A stretch of DNA of 64,000 nt from Hemicordylus capensis (Eukaryota > Chordata > Lepidosauria > Squamata > Cordylidae), in the NCBI RefSeq assembly GCF_027244095.1, contig NC_069658.1, positions 416,542,687-416,606,686 of the forward strand, read 5' to 3'. The notes under the pieces were generated by a model. That model made no database searches, was not told the DNA's origin, and worked only from the letters and a program-made list of their open reading frames with translations. The position numbers and the translations under genes are program-made. This document shows positions 25,433-37,400 of the stretch, piece by piece. Position 1 is the first letter of the stretch. Each line of letters starts with the position of its first letter.

Positions 25433-28400
25433 TTCTTTCCCCTCTCTTGCCCTGCCACTTAAATTAGCTGAATGCACTACTTTTACACTGGAATATGCTC
25501 GGGGACAATTTGCATAATTTTTTGGCCATTTTTGGAAGAAATTCTGATCATCATACTTCCCAATGACGAGAGACAGAGGGAGAGAGATCCTGCCTGTTCT
25601 TTTTCATGGACCACTCGAAACTGGTAGGAGAGGGTTAAAGGGAGTTGACATCATGTTATACTTTCCCATCAGCCTTACTGTGAGGCAAGAGAGATGTGAT
25701 TCTTACAAGATTCCCTGTGCTGGTGCACCCCTTTCTCTTCCTCCCCAGCCCTGCCATGCTTCCCGAAGCTCGCTTGCCGAGGCTGCGTCTTGCTGCCCTC
25801 GCCAGCCCGATCATGGCTGAAGTTTCTGGCCCATGCCGATGGCCACTTCTCAGCCACGGCAGCTTCTTGCTGCCCTCACCACTAGCCCACCGCAAGAAGT
25901 CTGAAGCTTCTGGCCTGCACCATTTCTCAACCGTAGTGGCTTCTTGCTGCAGGTGGCACTTCTCTACTGCGCCCCTTCTCAGTGGTGCCAGCGGTGGCGG
26001 CAGCAATGGCCGATTCTTTGCCTCAGCTGCAGAAATGGCTCAGGGTTTGAGGGCTGGACAGTGGGGCTCCATGGGCCAGATCCAGCTTGCAGGCCAGGAC
26101 TTTGACAAACTTGATTTAGGGGCCCTTTACCTTAGCTGCATGGGGCCTGCTTTCTCATGAGCAAATAGTATGAGACTGCGGTAACATTTAAAATTACAAA
26201 ACCATGTAAATGGCAGGTTCATCACACAGACCCCAAACATGGAATCAGCTATTTTCAGGGGAGACTGAATCCATTCTCCTGTCCTCCTCTTCCCAAAGAG
26301 GTCATTGGTAGAATTTTCAGCTTTATGAAAGAGCTACAAACCTGCAGCTGTGGTACATAGGAACATAGGAAGCTGCCATATACTGAGTCAGACCATTGGT
26401 CCATCTAGCTCAGTATTGTCTTCACAGACTAGCAGCAGCTTCTCCAAAGTTGCAGGCAGGAATCTCTCTCAGCCCTATCTTGGAGATGCCAGGGAGGGAA
26501 CTTGGAACCTAGATGCTGTTCCCAGAGCAGCTCCATCCCCGAAGGGGAATATCTTACAGTGCTCACACATCAAGTCTCCCATTCATATGCAACCAGGGCG
26601 GACCCTGCTTAGCTAAGGGAACAAGTCATGCTTGCTACCACAAGAACAGCTCTCCTCCCTTAGACCAGCTCTCCTCCCTTAGTAGTTGGATGCGAAACCA
26701 TGAGTACAATACCTGCTTTCACACATAATCCCCAATCCAGTTTAGGATATACATGTAGAAGCTTGCTTCCCCTCACTGAATCACATTTTGCTTTCCAGTC
26801 TGAATTTCCAGAAGGCAACACATGCTACTGTACATCTGAAGAGTCTGAGCTTTTCAGAGACATATGTCTGTTTTTTCTATATCGAATCTTATACCCCACC
26901 CTTAGCCTTCAACAGAGACAGGATATAAATAAAAATAAATGTGTAAGAATAGTTTAGCAGCACAATTATCACAACAAAATGACAATAGTCTTAGATACAA
27001 AAATCCACCCATTTTGTTGACCTATTATTGCAGTTGTGTATGTATTTTATTTTATTTATTAAAATATTTATACCCCACTTTACCATGGAAAAATATTGAA
27101 GGTGGCTTACAGTGACAAAATATTGATCACCTAGTCACACAGATTCACCAGACAGTGAGGCTCAGCCATTTAGTCAGGTTATCTTGGTAAGTTTGCACCT
27201 GTGTTTTGGTGGGTTCATATCTTTAGTCTCCCTACTACTGCACCTGAGTGGGAGAGGCACTTTTCACCTTAAAAAACATTTCTGTCACCATTTGTTGCAT
27301 GAGAGTCCAATCTCATTAATTTTCATATAGATGCTCAAAGTTAAAGATTAGTTTAATTACTTGTAAAGGCGTATTCATTAATGGAGCTAAAGGAAATCAA
27401 ACCAAATGGTCCCATTATTTGGTTCAGGTTCCACGGTTCCTAAGCAAACCTGATGGTGCATGAATGGGTATGAACAGGGTTCATTTTCAGAAGCCTATCT
27501 GTTACCCATTCATTTTCTTTTTGAGTGTGTGTGTGTGTGAAAAGATAAACATTTTTGTGAATTTTAAATATATATATACACACACACACACAAGCTGAGC
27601 TAGCACAGATCATCTGTGCACTAGGACTTTGTTGCTCTCCTTGCCCCCACCCCACAGCCCCTGCTTTATTGCTCAGTGTCAGCCACCCACTCTCAGCTGC
27701 CTCCTCTCCACCGCTCACTCGCTCACTCACCCCTCCCTGCCGCTCATTTGCTCACTCCCTGCTCGCTCACCCGCCCTCCCCATCCCCACTTGCTCACTTA
27801 CTCACCCACTACCCACTCTTCTTCCCTATCTGCATATGGAATCCCCACTGCCCAATCACCACGGTGCTTCTGTTCTGTTACCTCCGATTGGTAAAGCACT
27901 GTGTGGGTGGGGCTTGCCACATATTACCTTAGTGTGTGTGTGTATGTATATATGTGAGAGAGAGCGCGCCTATATAAGCAGCGGCTACCTTCTGGTGAGC
28001 ACCATCTTGAATACCCATAACCCAAGATGTAGCGCTGTCCCAAGTCAGTGTGAATAACAAAACAAAAAAACAAAAAAAGGCAGCCACCAGTAGCAGGTAT
28101 TCAAAATGGCATCCATGATGAGATTGCTGCACACTGAAGCTCCTTCCAATGCCAACGTAGACAGCAGCAAAACATAAGAAAACATAGTTTTCAGTTTTAA
28201 AAAGTGGGGGGACAATGACAAATGGGGAACAAAACAAACCAGGACCCTCCCAATGCATCACAAAACAAAAAACATAAGGGCTGAATAGGTTCAAAACTAA
28301 CAGAGCTCTGCAACAAAAAAGTTTTTTTACATGCACATCCCTTATTAGTGCCTTATATTTGTACAATTTTGGTACTGTAACTTGCTAAAAAGGTGTAGCA

Positions 28401-31400
28401 CAAAAGTCTTAATAAATAATATGCTAAATACAGTGGTCCCTCTACTTACGAAATTAATCCGTTCCGAATGCACATTTGTAAGTCGAAAAATTCGTAAGTC
28501 GAAAAGCGGTTTCCCATAGGAATGCATTGGGAACGGATTAATGCGTTCCGGAGCCTAGAAAAAAGACCCAGACCCCCAGTAAGGCTTGCAAACTGCACAG
28601 GAACATTTCTTTTCAAGAATAAACAGGCAGTAAACAGGCAGGCAAGTCAAGGAAACCGCATGTAAAATTTTTAAGTCAAGGAAACCCCATCTAAAAATTT
28701 GTAAGTCGAAAAAACCGCATCTAAAACCGGATCTAAAACTGCCGTTTGTAACTCGAAAAATACTTATGTCGAGTAGTTTGTAAGTCGAGGGACCACTGTA
28801 TGCTAAATCATTGTAAACCGCTTAGAGAGCCCTGGCTATAAAGCGGTATATAAATGTAAGTGCTAAAAGTAAATGAATAATTACTAATTATTTCACAAGT
28901 GGATGAGAGCAACGCTAGTAAGAGAAGGAGTGAAAGATCCTGTAAAAAAAACTACCTACAGGAATTGCTAGAGGAAGCAATCACATGCTGTGCCATGTCT
29001 CTTCTGTATTCATTTATCTTGCTTGTTCCCGGAGAAGGCTCTACAGCAGAGAGAGATCCACAGGAATTGCTGGAGGAAGCAATCTCACCCTGTGCCAGAT
29101 CCATTTGGATTTCATTTCTCTTGATGATTCCTGGAGGAGGCTCTATAGCAAAGAGAGTCTTGTTTAGTTAATGATTGAGACTGGAAGCACAAGGAATGTT
29201 GTTGCTATTTTGCAGATTGCAGCTCCAGTCATCGGAATTAAACAAGCAAGTCCTTTAGCTTTCTCGTGAAGTATGTGCTTCTGCAGAAGAGAGACTAATG
29301 GTCTGACCTGTGACCAAGAAATTCCTTCGTTCAAATCCCAGTTCTATGATGAACTCACGAAGAAGCCTTAGGTAAACTGCCATCTCCCTGCCTCATCCCT
29401 CAATCTGGATAATTCTGATCTACCGGAGAGTTGTAGTAAGGCCCCTGTCAATAACTGGTCTTATAGAAAGGTCCTTTTTGGAGAAGGGTGATGGGGAAGG
29501 GCACCAACATGCATCTACCTTGAAGCCGACTGCCAGGAAGCCTCACTGCCATTGCAGTAATTCTCCATGCCTCTGAGTTGGCAGCAGAGGAGGGATAGCT
29601 TGCACCCCTCAGGGGCTAGGTTCGGTCCTAAGTCTTCCAGCTGCTGATTCCTTTTGTAAGGCGTATTGAGAAAATGTATGTAAAGCACTACGAACATTCC
29701 AGAATGTTATATACATGCAAAACATGTTATATAAAGCATTCCTACCACCACCACCACTCACAGGTGTCATTACTCATCTACCTAAAATTGCCAAACATGG
29801 TGGAAGTTCCAGGACTTCACAGTAAATATAAAGCCCAGAATGGCTTACCAATTTAAGAATTTGTTGATTAATCATCTGCCAATATAACCAATTAAATTCA
29901 TATAAACATACAAAATCTCAATATAAGTACCCTTTTGAGAAATTGCAAAATGTTTGCTAATCATAAAAATACCAGCCATTGTTCTAAAAAATTAAGGGTC
30001 TTTAGTATTTTCTTGTTTTATTTCCTGTTATTATAACACACTCGAGACAAGATAGCCTCAAAGAAATAAGCAGGTATGCTTATTTCACAACAGCTCACAA
30101 CTTATTGCAAGCTTATTTCACCTTAACTAACAACTGCACTAACATTTGTCCATGCTGATTAAAAAAACTGCCCCGTGCAACAATCAAAGCTTTGACTGAC
30201 TAATCTGCTGACTAAAGCTGATAGTCTATTCTAGGTGTGATTGGTAAAACATCAACGAATACTGGTTTAACCCTCTGGGTGACATCCAGACGAATGCTGC
30301 TCTATTGCAAACATGTTGCCCTAGTGCAAGGATGGCTTTTGAATTTTTATCTATGTGTACACTGCCTTGAGACACATGTTTTGGCAATATAAAAAAAAAG
30401 GATGTTGCACCAGCTAGTTCTGCAAAGTTGAAAGCTTGCATTCCAGACTAGTGTTCTGCTGATGCAACAGGCTGCGCTTGTTTGTAGCATGCCTTCTGCT
30501 GTGAACACTTCATCAGTCCACCTATGCTGCAGAGAATGATGCAAAGCTATCTGCTATCCTTGTTGTGCAAGCGCAAGGAGACTGCACAGCTTTGAGTATC
30601 TGTTCAGCTACACAACCTTCTTGCATGTGGACCTTTCTTCATTGCAGGACCACAGTGGCAGTCTGGATGCCAGCCAGCCCTTGACCCCAAGCACATTTAC
30701 TTGGAAGTGAATACCACTTATTTCAGTAGGACTTACATGGAAGTAACTGTGTTTAGGTCTATACTCTGATTTCTGCCCAGCTCTCCTCCATCTGCATTGC
30801 AAATAGGGTTGTGTATAGCATTAGCAAAGCAGGGAAAAACAAACAAACAAAGGTGGAGAACGAGTGCCTGCAGGAGCAAGCTACACACAAAAGAAAGCAT
30901 CCTAAAGGTAGCTGCATTTTTATAGCTACAGGATATATATAAAATACACAGAAAGTAATACACAATATAAACACATGTATCAATGCATGAGGCACTGAAC
31001 AGGATACATACTTGGCAATGTCATTGCAAAGATTCATAAAATGGAGTAAAATTCAAAAACCAATGCCTATGCTGTGCAATTTAAGAGAATATGAAATGGT
31101 GGGGACAGTTACAAATATTTAAGCTGATGCCTGCTGGGCTTTGTTATCTCTATCATGCCCTGCTGTTTGCCTCCGAAGAGCATTTAGCTGGTCTTTCCTA
31201 TTGGGACAAAATGCTGGACTTAGTTTTAATCCAGTAAGACAAATGCTTACGTTCTTAATGTTTCTCCCTGACAGCATTATACTATGCTGCAAAGAATGCA
31301 GACCCTGCTTTATTTCTTCAGTAAACTTGTTTACTGGACTCATAATGCAATCCTTAAGATGTTTACTCAAATGTAAATTCCACTGAATTCAATGGGACTA

Positions 31401-34400
31401 AATGTACTTAAGAGTTGCAGCCTTAGCTTGGAATGAAGGTAATGTGTGCTGTCAAGTTGATTTCAGCTCCTGACGCCCATAGAGCCCTGTGGTTTTCTCT
31501 TTTTTTGTGGTCTTCTTCCTTTCTCACAGGAGGGGTTTACCATTGCCTCCTCCCATGCAGTATGAGATGATGCCTTTCAGCATCTTCCTATATCGCTGCT
31601 GTCTGCGGGGATTCGAACCAGCAAACTTCTGCTTGTTAGTCAAGCATTTCCCCACTGTGCCACTTAAGAGTACTTAGCTCAGAATAATACAACATATTTC
31701 TAACTAACGGGAGCCAAGAGACACATGCAAATCTCACTCACCTTGTAGCAGCTGCACTGGATACCCTGACTTTTCCAGCATTTTTTTGAACTCTTGTACA
31801 GCAAATGCAATGCTATTGATCTTCTGAATGTCAAGAGCAACTTCATTCATTGCAACAGGAGAACCAACATAAACTTCTTGTTCTGATGAGACATTCTAAT
31901 AATAAAATAACAGAAACAATGAAAAATTAGCAACCATTCCATTCCTTGTGCCAAGTGAATATGATCCACAAGTCTATACATAGCTCATCAACAAACATGA
32001 CACAGGCAGGGGGGATGAGGATGGAGGGAAAGGATATTTAAATACCGCTTTGCTCAAAGGTGCTATAGCAAAAAAAGTGGGGGGAATCATTAGTACACTC
32101 ACTAGATCTGTCTGTGTTGCAGCCATCACATGGACATACTGTTTCATCTTCAGGACTAGGACATAGAACCCAGTCCTGGTTCTGCTTCCTGGTAAAACAA
32201 GGAGTAGAGCAGACGGAAACACATGACAGCTGATCAAAAAGGTCAAATGAGAGTAAGGGAGATAGCAGCACATGCCAACGCCAGGTAACAGACTCGGTGT
32301 ACAGGTGTTTATATAACAATGCTAGAAGTGGCATTGAGCCAAGATGGGTGAGGTGGAGTAGCTAGATGCTAACGAAAACATAGATATAGTGGGCATAACA
32401 GAAACCTGGTGGACTGGTGAGAAGCAGTGGGACACTGTTATTCCAAGGTACAAACTCTACAGAAAGGACAGGGAGGGGCAGATTGTGGGTGGAGTAATAC
32501 TGCATATTAAAGAAGGGAAATAATCCAACAGGTTAGAAAACCTAGAAGGACTGGAGCCCTCCACAGAATCATTATGGGTAACAATACGAGGACTGGGGGG
32601 AAATGTGTTACTAGAGACATGCTATTGTCTTCTGGATCAAAACGCTGAGAGTGACCTGGAGTTGCAGAAGGATGTCAGAGAGACATCAAAGAGAGACAGA
32701 GCTATGATAATGGGTGACTTCAATTACTCTCATATAGTCTAGGTGAATTCACGTGTGGGTATTGACAGAGGGGCCACATTTCTATACATGCTAAATGACT
32801 ACACCTTAGAATATATAGTTGAGGAACCAACTAGAGAAAAGACAACCTTGGACTTAATCCTGACTGGTGCCCAGGACCTGGTGCGAGATGTCACAGTTGT
32901 AGAACCATTGGGGAACCGTGAACATAGTCTGATCCAATTCAGCTTATATGCAAGAGGAGCACTGCCAAGAAAGTCCAGCATAGATGCAATGGACTTCAGA
33001 AGAGGAAACTTCTCAAAAATGAGGGGGCTGGTAAAAAAGAAGCTGAAAGTCAGGAGGGTCAAATCTCTCCAGAAAGCATGGAACTTATTCAAAACCACAA
33101 TAATGTATACCAAGACGGAGGAAAGGTACCACCAAGTTCAGGAGAGCACCAGCATGACTAACAAGTGAAGGCAGGGAAAGTAGGAAAAGGAAGAAGTCTT
33201 CCTTTAGAAAATGGAAGTCCTGTCCAAATGAAGAGAACAGAAAAGAACATAAACTCTGTCATAAGAAATGCAAGGAGGACAACAAGGGATGCAAAAAGAG
33301 AGTTTGAGGAGCATATAACTAGAAGTGTCAAGGGGAATAACAAAATTTCTTTAAAGAAGTAGAAAACCTGACAGGGAGGCGGTTGGTCCCTTAGATGATG
33401 AGGGCATTAAAGGGATTATTAAGGAGGATAAGGAGATTGCAGAGAAGCTGAATGAGTTATTTGCATTTGTTCTTCACTGTGGAGGATACCGGCCATATAC
33501 CTGTTCCAGAACTGAGTTTCTCAGGTTTGGAGGCAGAAGAACTGGGCCAATTTGAGGTCACTAGAGAGGATGTTCTACATTGTCTAGAAAAATAAAAAAT
33601 TAACAAATCGCCAGGGCCAGATGGCATGCACTTGAGAGTCTTTAAAGAACTCAAATATTAAATTGCAGACCTCCTTGCAAAAATATGTAACTTGTCCCTA
33701 CAATCAGAGGACTGGAAAGTAGATAATGTAATTCTGATTTTCAAAAAGGGATCCTAGGAGGATATAGGAAACTACAGACCAGTTAGCTCAACTTCTGTGC
33801 CATGAAAATTGGTGGAAAGCATACCTCCTTGCAAAAATATGTAACTTGTCCCTACAATCAGAGGACTGGAAAGTAGATAATGTAATTCTGATTTTCAAAA
33901 AGGGATCCTAGGAGGATATAGGAAACTACAGACCAGTTAGCTCAACTTCTGTGCCATGAAAATTGGTGGAAAGCATACCTAAGGACAAAATTGTTAAACA
34001 TATAGAAGAAAAGGCCTTGCTGAAGGAGAACCAGCATGGTTTCTATAAGGGCAAGTCTTGCCTCACTAACCTTTTAGAGTTCTTTGAGAATGTCAACAAG
34101 CATGTGGATAAAGGGGATCCGATTGACATCATGGACTTCCAAATTTTTTTGACAAAGCTCCCTACCAAAGTCTCCTGAGTAAACTTAGCAATCATGGGAT
34201 AAAGGGACAGGTTCAAGTGTGGATTGGTAACTGATTGAAGGACAAGAAACAGAGGGTAGGAATAAATGGACATTTTTTTCACAATGGAGGGAAGTAAGGT
34301 CCCCCAGGGATTTGTACTGGGACCAGTGCTCTTTAACTTGTTCATAAATGACCTAGAAGTTGGGGTAAGCAGCAAAGTGGCCAAATTTGCAGATGACACT

Positions 34401-37400
34401 AAACTATTTAGGGTAGTGAAATCCACAACAGATTGTGAGTTGCTCCAAAAGGGTGTCTCCAGACTGGGTGAGTAGACAACAAAATGGCAAATGCGGTTCA
34501 GTGTAACCAAGTGTAAAGTTATGCATATTGGGGCAAAAAAACCTCAACTTCACACAGGCACTGATGGGGTCTGAGCAGTCAGTGAATAACAAGGAGATAA
34601 GTCTTGGGGTCATGGTGGACAGCTCACTGAAAGTGTTGACTCAGTGCGCGGTAGCTGTGAAAAAGGCAAATTTCATGCTAAAGATCATTAGGAAGAAGAT
34701 TGAAAATACAAATGTTACTATTATAATGCTGTTATACAAATCTATGGTGTGGCCACATTTGGAGTACTTCATACAGTTCCGATCACCATATCTTAAGAAG
34801 GACATTGTAGAACTGGAAAAGGTGCAGAAGATGATCAACCGAGATGATCAGGTGCCTGAAGGACCTTCCTGATCAGGTGCCTGAAGCATCTGGGGCTTTT
34901 TAGTTTTGAAAAGAGGCAACCCGAGTTCAAATCCCCATTCAGCCATGAAACTAGCCTGGTGACTCTGGGCCAGTCTCTCTCAGCCTAACCTACTTCACAG
35001 GGTTGTTGTGAAGAGAAACCTAAGTCAAGTCAAGTCAGCTTTTATTTCGATCAACGACCAGAACAGAAAAAGAAAAGAAGAGACATCATAAAATGGCAAT
35101 ACGCAACTTGCATGCAATATAACAAAACTTGGCCACAGAATTAGTACTCATAGTATCAAATTTAGACAATAGTAAATCAAGATAAAAGTCATCCGAACGG
35201 CCAGGAAAAGACTACAACCAGCATGAAATAAAATCTAAACAGGCATCCCTGTAGAGGTCACAGTAAAGAATAAAATGCACAGTAGACTCAACAGCACCTG
35301 AGCCACAAGGGCAGAGGTGCGAAGAGTAAGGAGTCCCCTTGAACCTTCCCTTAAGAATGGCTGTTGGAAGAGCATTAAGACGTGCAAGAGTCAAGGCATG
35401 CCTAAATTTAGGAAATATTATGTTACTTAGGTAGTCAGCGGGCTTAAGATTAAAGAACTGGTTACCTGTAAGAAACCTAAGTATGTAGTACACAGCTCTG
35501 GGCTCCTTGGAGGAAGAGCAGGATATAAAATGTAAAATAAATAAATAAATAAATAAATAATGCCTGGAGTAGAGAGAGTGGACAGAGAGAAACCTTTCTC
35601 CTTCTCTCACACTAGAACCAAGGAACCATAATATTGATGGCCAGGAAATTTAGGACCAACAGAAAAGTACTTTTTCACACACCGCATAATTAATCTATGA
35701 CAGGAGTGTAGCCACTATTGTGCGAACGGGTTCAAAGAACTCGGGCTGCTAATGAAAAAGGCCGCCCAAGCCCCGTGGCTCAGGCTCCAGAGGAGCCCAA
35801 AGCGAACTCTCCCCTCCCATGGTGCCGAGAACCCGGGCAAACTCTCCGCAGTTATTTCCGGCAGCGCCGACTGGAGAGAGAGAAAGGGGGAAATGTCCTA
35901 TTGGGCAGCCAACGCTGCTGGAAATGATGAGCTAAGAGCTCGCTCGGGCTCTTGGCAGCCCAGGCCATGCCCCATTTGCGCATTACGTCACACACAAAGG
36001 GGCATGGTCCGGGCTGCTGAGAGCTCGAGCTTGAGTGAGCTCTCAGCTCGTCATTTCAGGCAGCGTCGGCTGCTCGATAGGACGTTTTCCCGTTTCTCTC
36101 CCTCCAGAGAGGGAGAGAAAGGGGAAAACGTTCTATTGGGCAGTCAGTGCTGCCTGAAATAACTGGAGGACAGTTCGCCCAGGCTCTCAGCAGCCCGGGT
36201 GTGGGAGGAGGTAGTTCAGAGCCCGAGCCATGCCCCCATGCACGTGACATCACGTGCACCGGCGTATGTGGAGCGGGCCGCCAAGCGGGGCTGGACCCAG
36301 GCCGCCACTTGGCTGGCTCCGCACCTGATCTATGGGATTCTCTGCTGCGGGATGTGTTGATGGTCACTAGCTTGGATGGCTTTAAAAGGGGCTTAGACAA
36401 ATTTGTGGAGGTCAGGTCTAACAATGGCTACTAGTCTGGTGGCTACAGGCCACCTCCAGCCTCAAGGCAGGATGCCTCTCAATATCAGTTGCAGGAGAGT
36501 AACAGCAGGAGAGAGGGCAAGCCATCACTCCCTGCCTGTGGGCTTCTCAGGGGCATCTGGTGGGCTACTGTGTGAAACAGGATGTTGGGCTGGATGGGCC
36601 TTTGGCTTGATCTAGCAGGGCTGTTCTTATGTTCTTAAGTAAGCTTAATTTTTTAAGGTGCTATGTTAACTGTTTAGTGAACTGTATAGGCCACAAAGGC
36701 ATGCAGCCCAATCCTGTGCTTGTCTACACTGCAGCAAGCCACACTTTGTTCAATAGGTCTTACTTTCAAGTAAATGTGCAGAAGATCACACTGTTAATCT
36801 CATACTTTTTTTTACCTTCTGTAGTTCTTCTAAGTTATTTTGCAACTCCAAAAGCTTTTCAACTCTTGCAGTAAGCTGCTCATTCACTATGCTTATTTTC
36901 TGTTGAACTGCTGTATACTCTAGGTCAACAGCCTCTAGCATCATTTCTTCTTGATCATCAATGTACTTTTTTATAAAACTGAAGTCTTCTACAACTGAGC
37001 TTTTGATATGAGATACATGATCCTGAAATACAAGAAAAAGAAGCGGATTAAGGACTTATCTAAACACAGAAGCCCTAAAACCTGTGTGTGCCCCACCCCC
37101 ACTCCCAACTCTTCAAATGCTTTTCGGCTAAAGTAGCTCTCCCACTAACCTACTGTCAGGAACTCTCAAGAGTAAAGTAGACTTAACACTAGACACATCA
37201 TTAACCTTGGAGTGCTTCCTTCTTCTTGGGAAAATTACACATATGGAGGATCTGATCTGGATTAGAATAGGGGGCTTTAAGACACAGGAACACACACACA
37301 TAAATACAGGTTGCATGGCATAACAAAGCCCCCATAGCAAATATTTCTTGCACACAGAGGGAAAGCATATTGGAGATAGACTCCAATATACTAGTTTCCT

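Larger units (their letters stand above)
23452..31741 (-). other. RNF135: RNF135 intron 4
   Basis: 8.3 kb. It contains an L2 LINE (23690-25247), a hAT element (25248-26113), SINEs (26349-26640, 31440-31672), the third GC-rich dispersed repeat copy (27592-27995), a TIR element (28430-28799) and a two-unit tandem repeat (28963-29172). The 29200-31400 part shows no gene; it has copies of the 'tcagtaggacttac' repeat at 30685 and 31340. Confidence 0.75.
32190..36638 (+). mobile_element. CR1 LINE copy A, with nested insertions
   Basis: Contains endonuclease sequence (EEPTREKTTLDLILTGAQDL) and reverse transcriptase (KSCLTNLLEFFENVNKHVD, then the FADDTKLFR motif near 34390), ending in the CR1 3' end 'gatctagcagggctgttctt' and 'atgttctta'. 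Coding frames are broken repeatedly. It lacks ORF1 and the start of ORF2. It closely matches copy B at 44395-56985. Inserted or rearranged parts: a 154-bp tandem duplication (33671-33978), a SINE (34920-35562) containing a LINE fragment, and a hAT element (35701-36327). Confidence 0.88.
31896..36815 (-). other. RNF135: RNF135 intron 3
   Basis: 4.9 kb, almost wholly made of a plus-strand CR1 (about 32190-36638) and elements inside it, so CR1 lies antisense to RNF135. No host exon was recognised in it. Confidence 0.85.

Noticed and set aside
32743-34872. Open frames that could be read as host genes in RNF135 intron 3
   Set aside because: They match CR1 endonuclease and reverse transcriptase and are part of a LINE.
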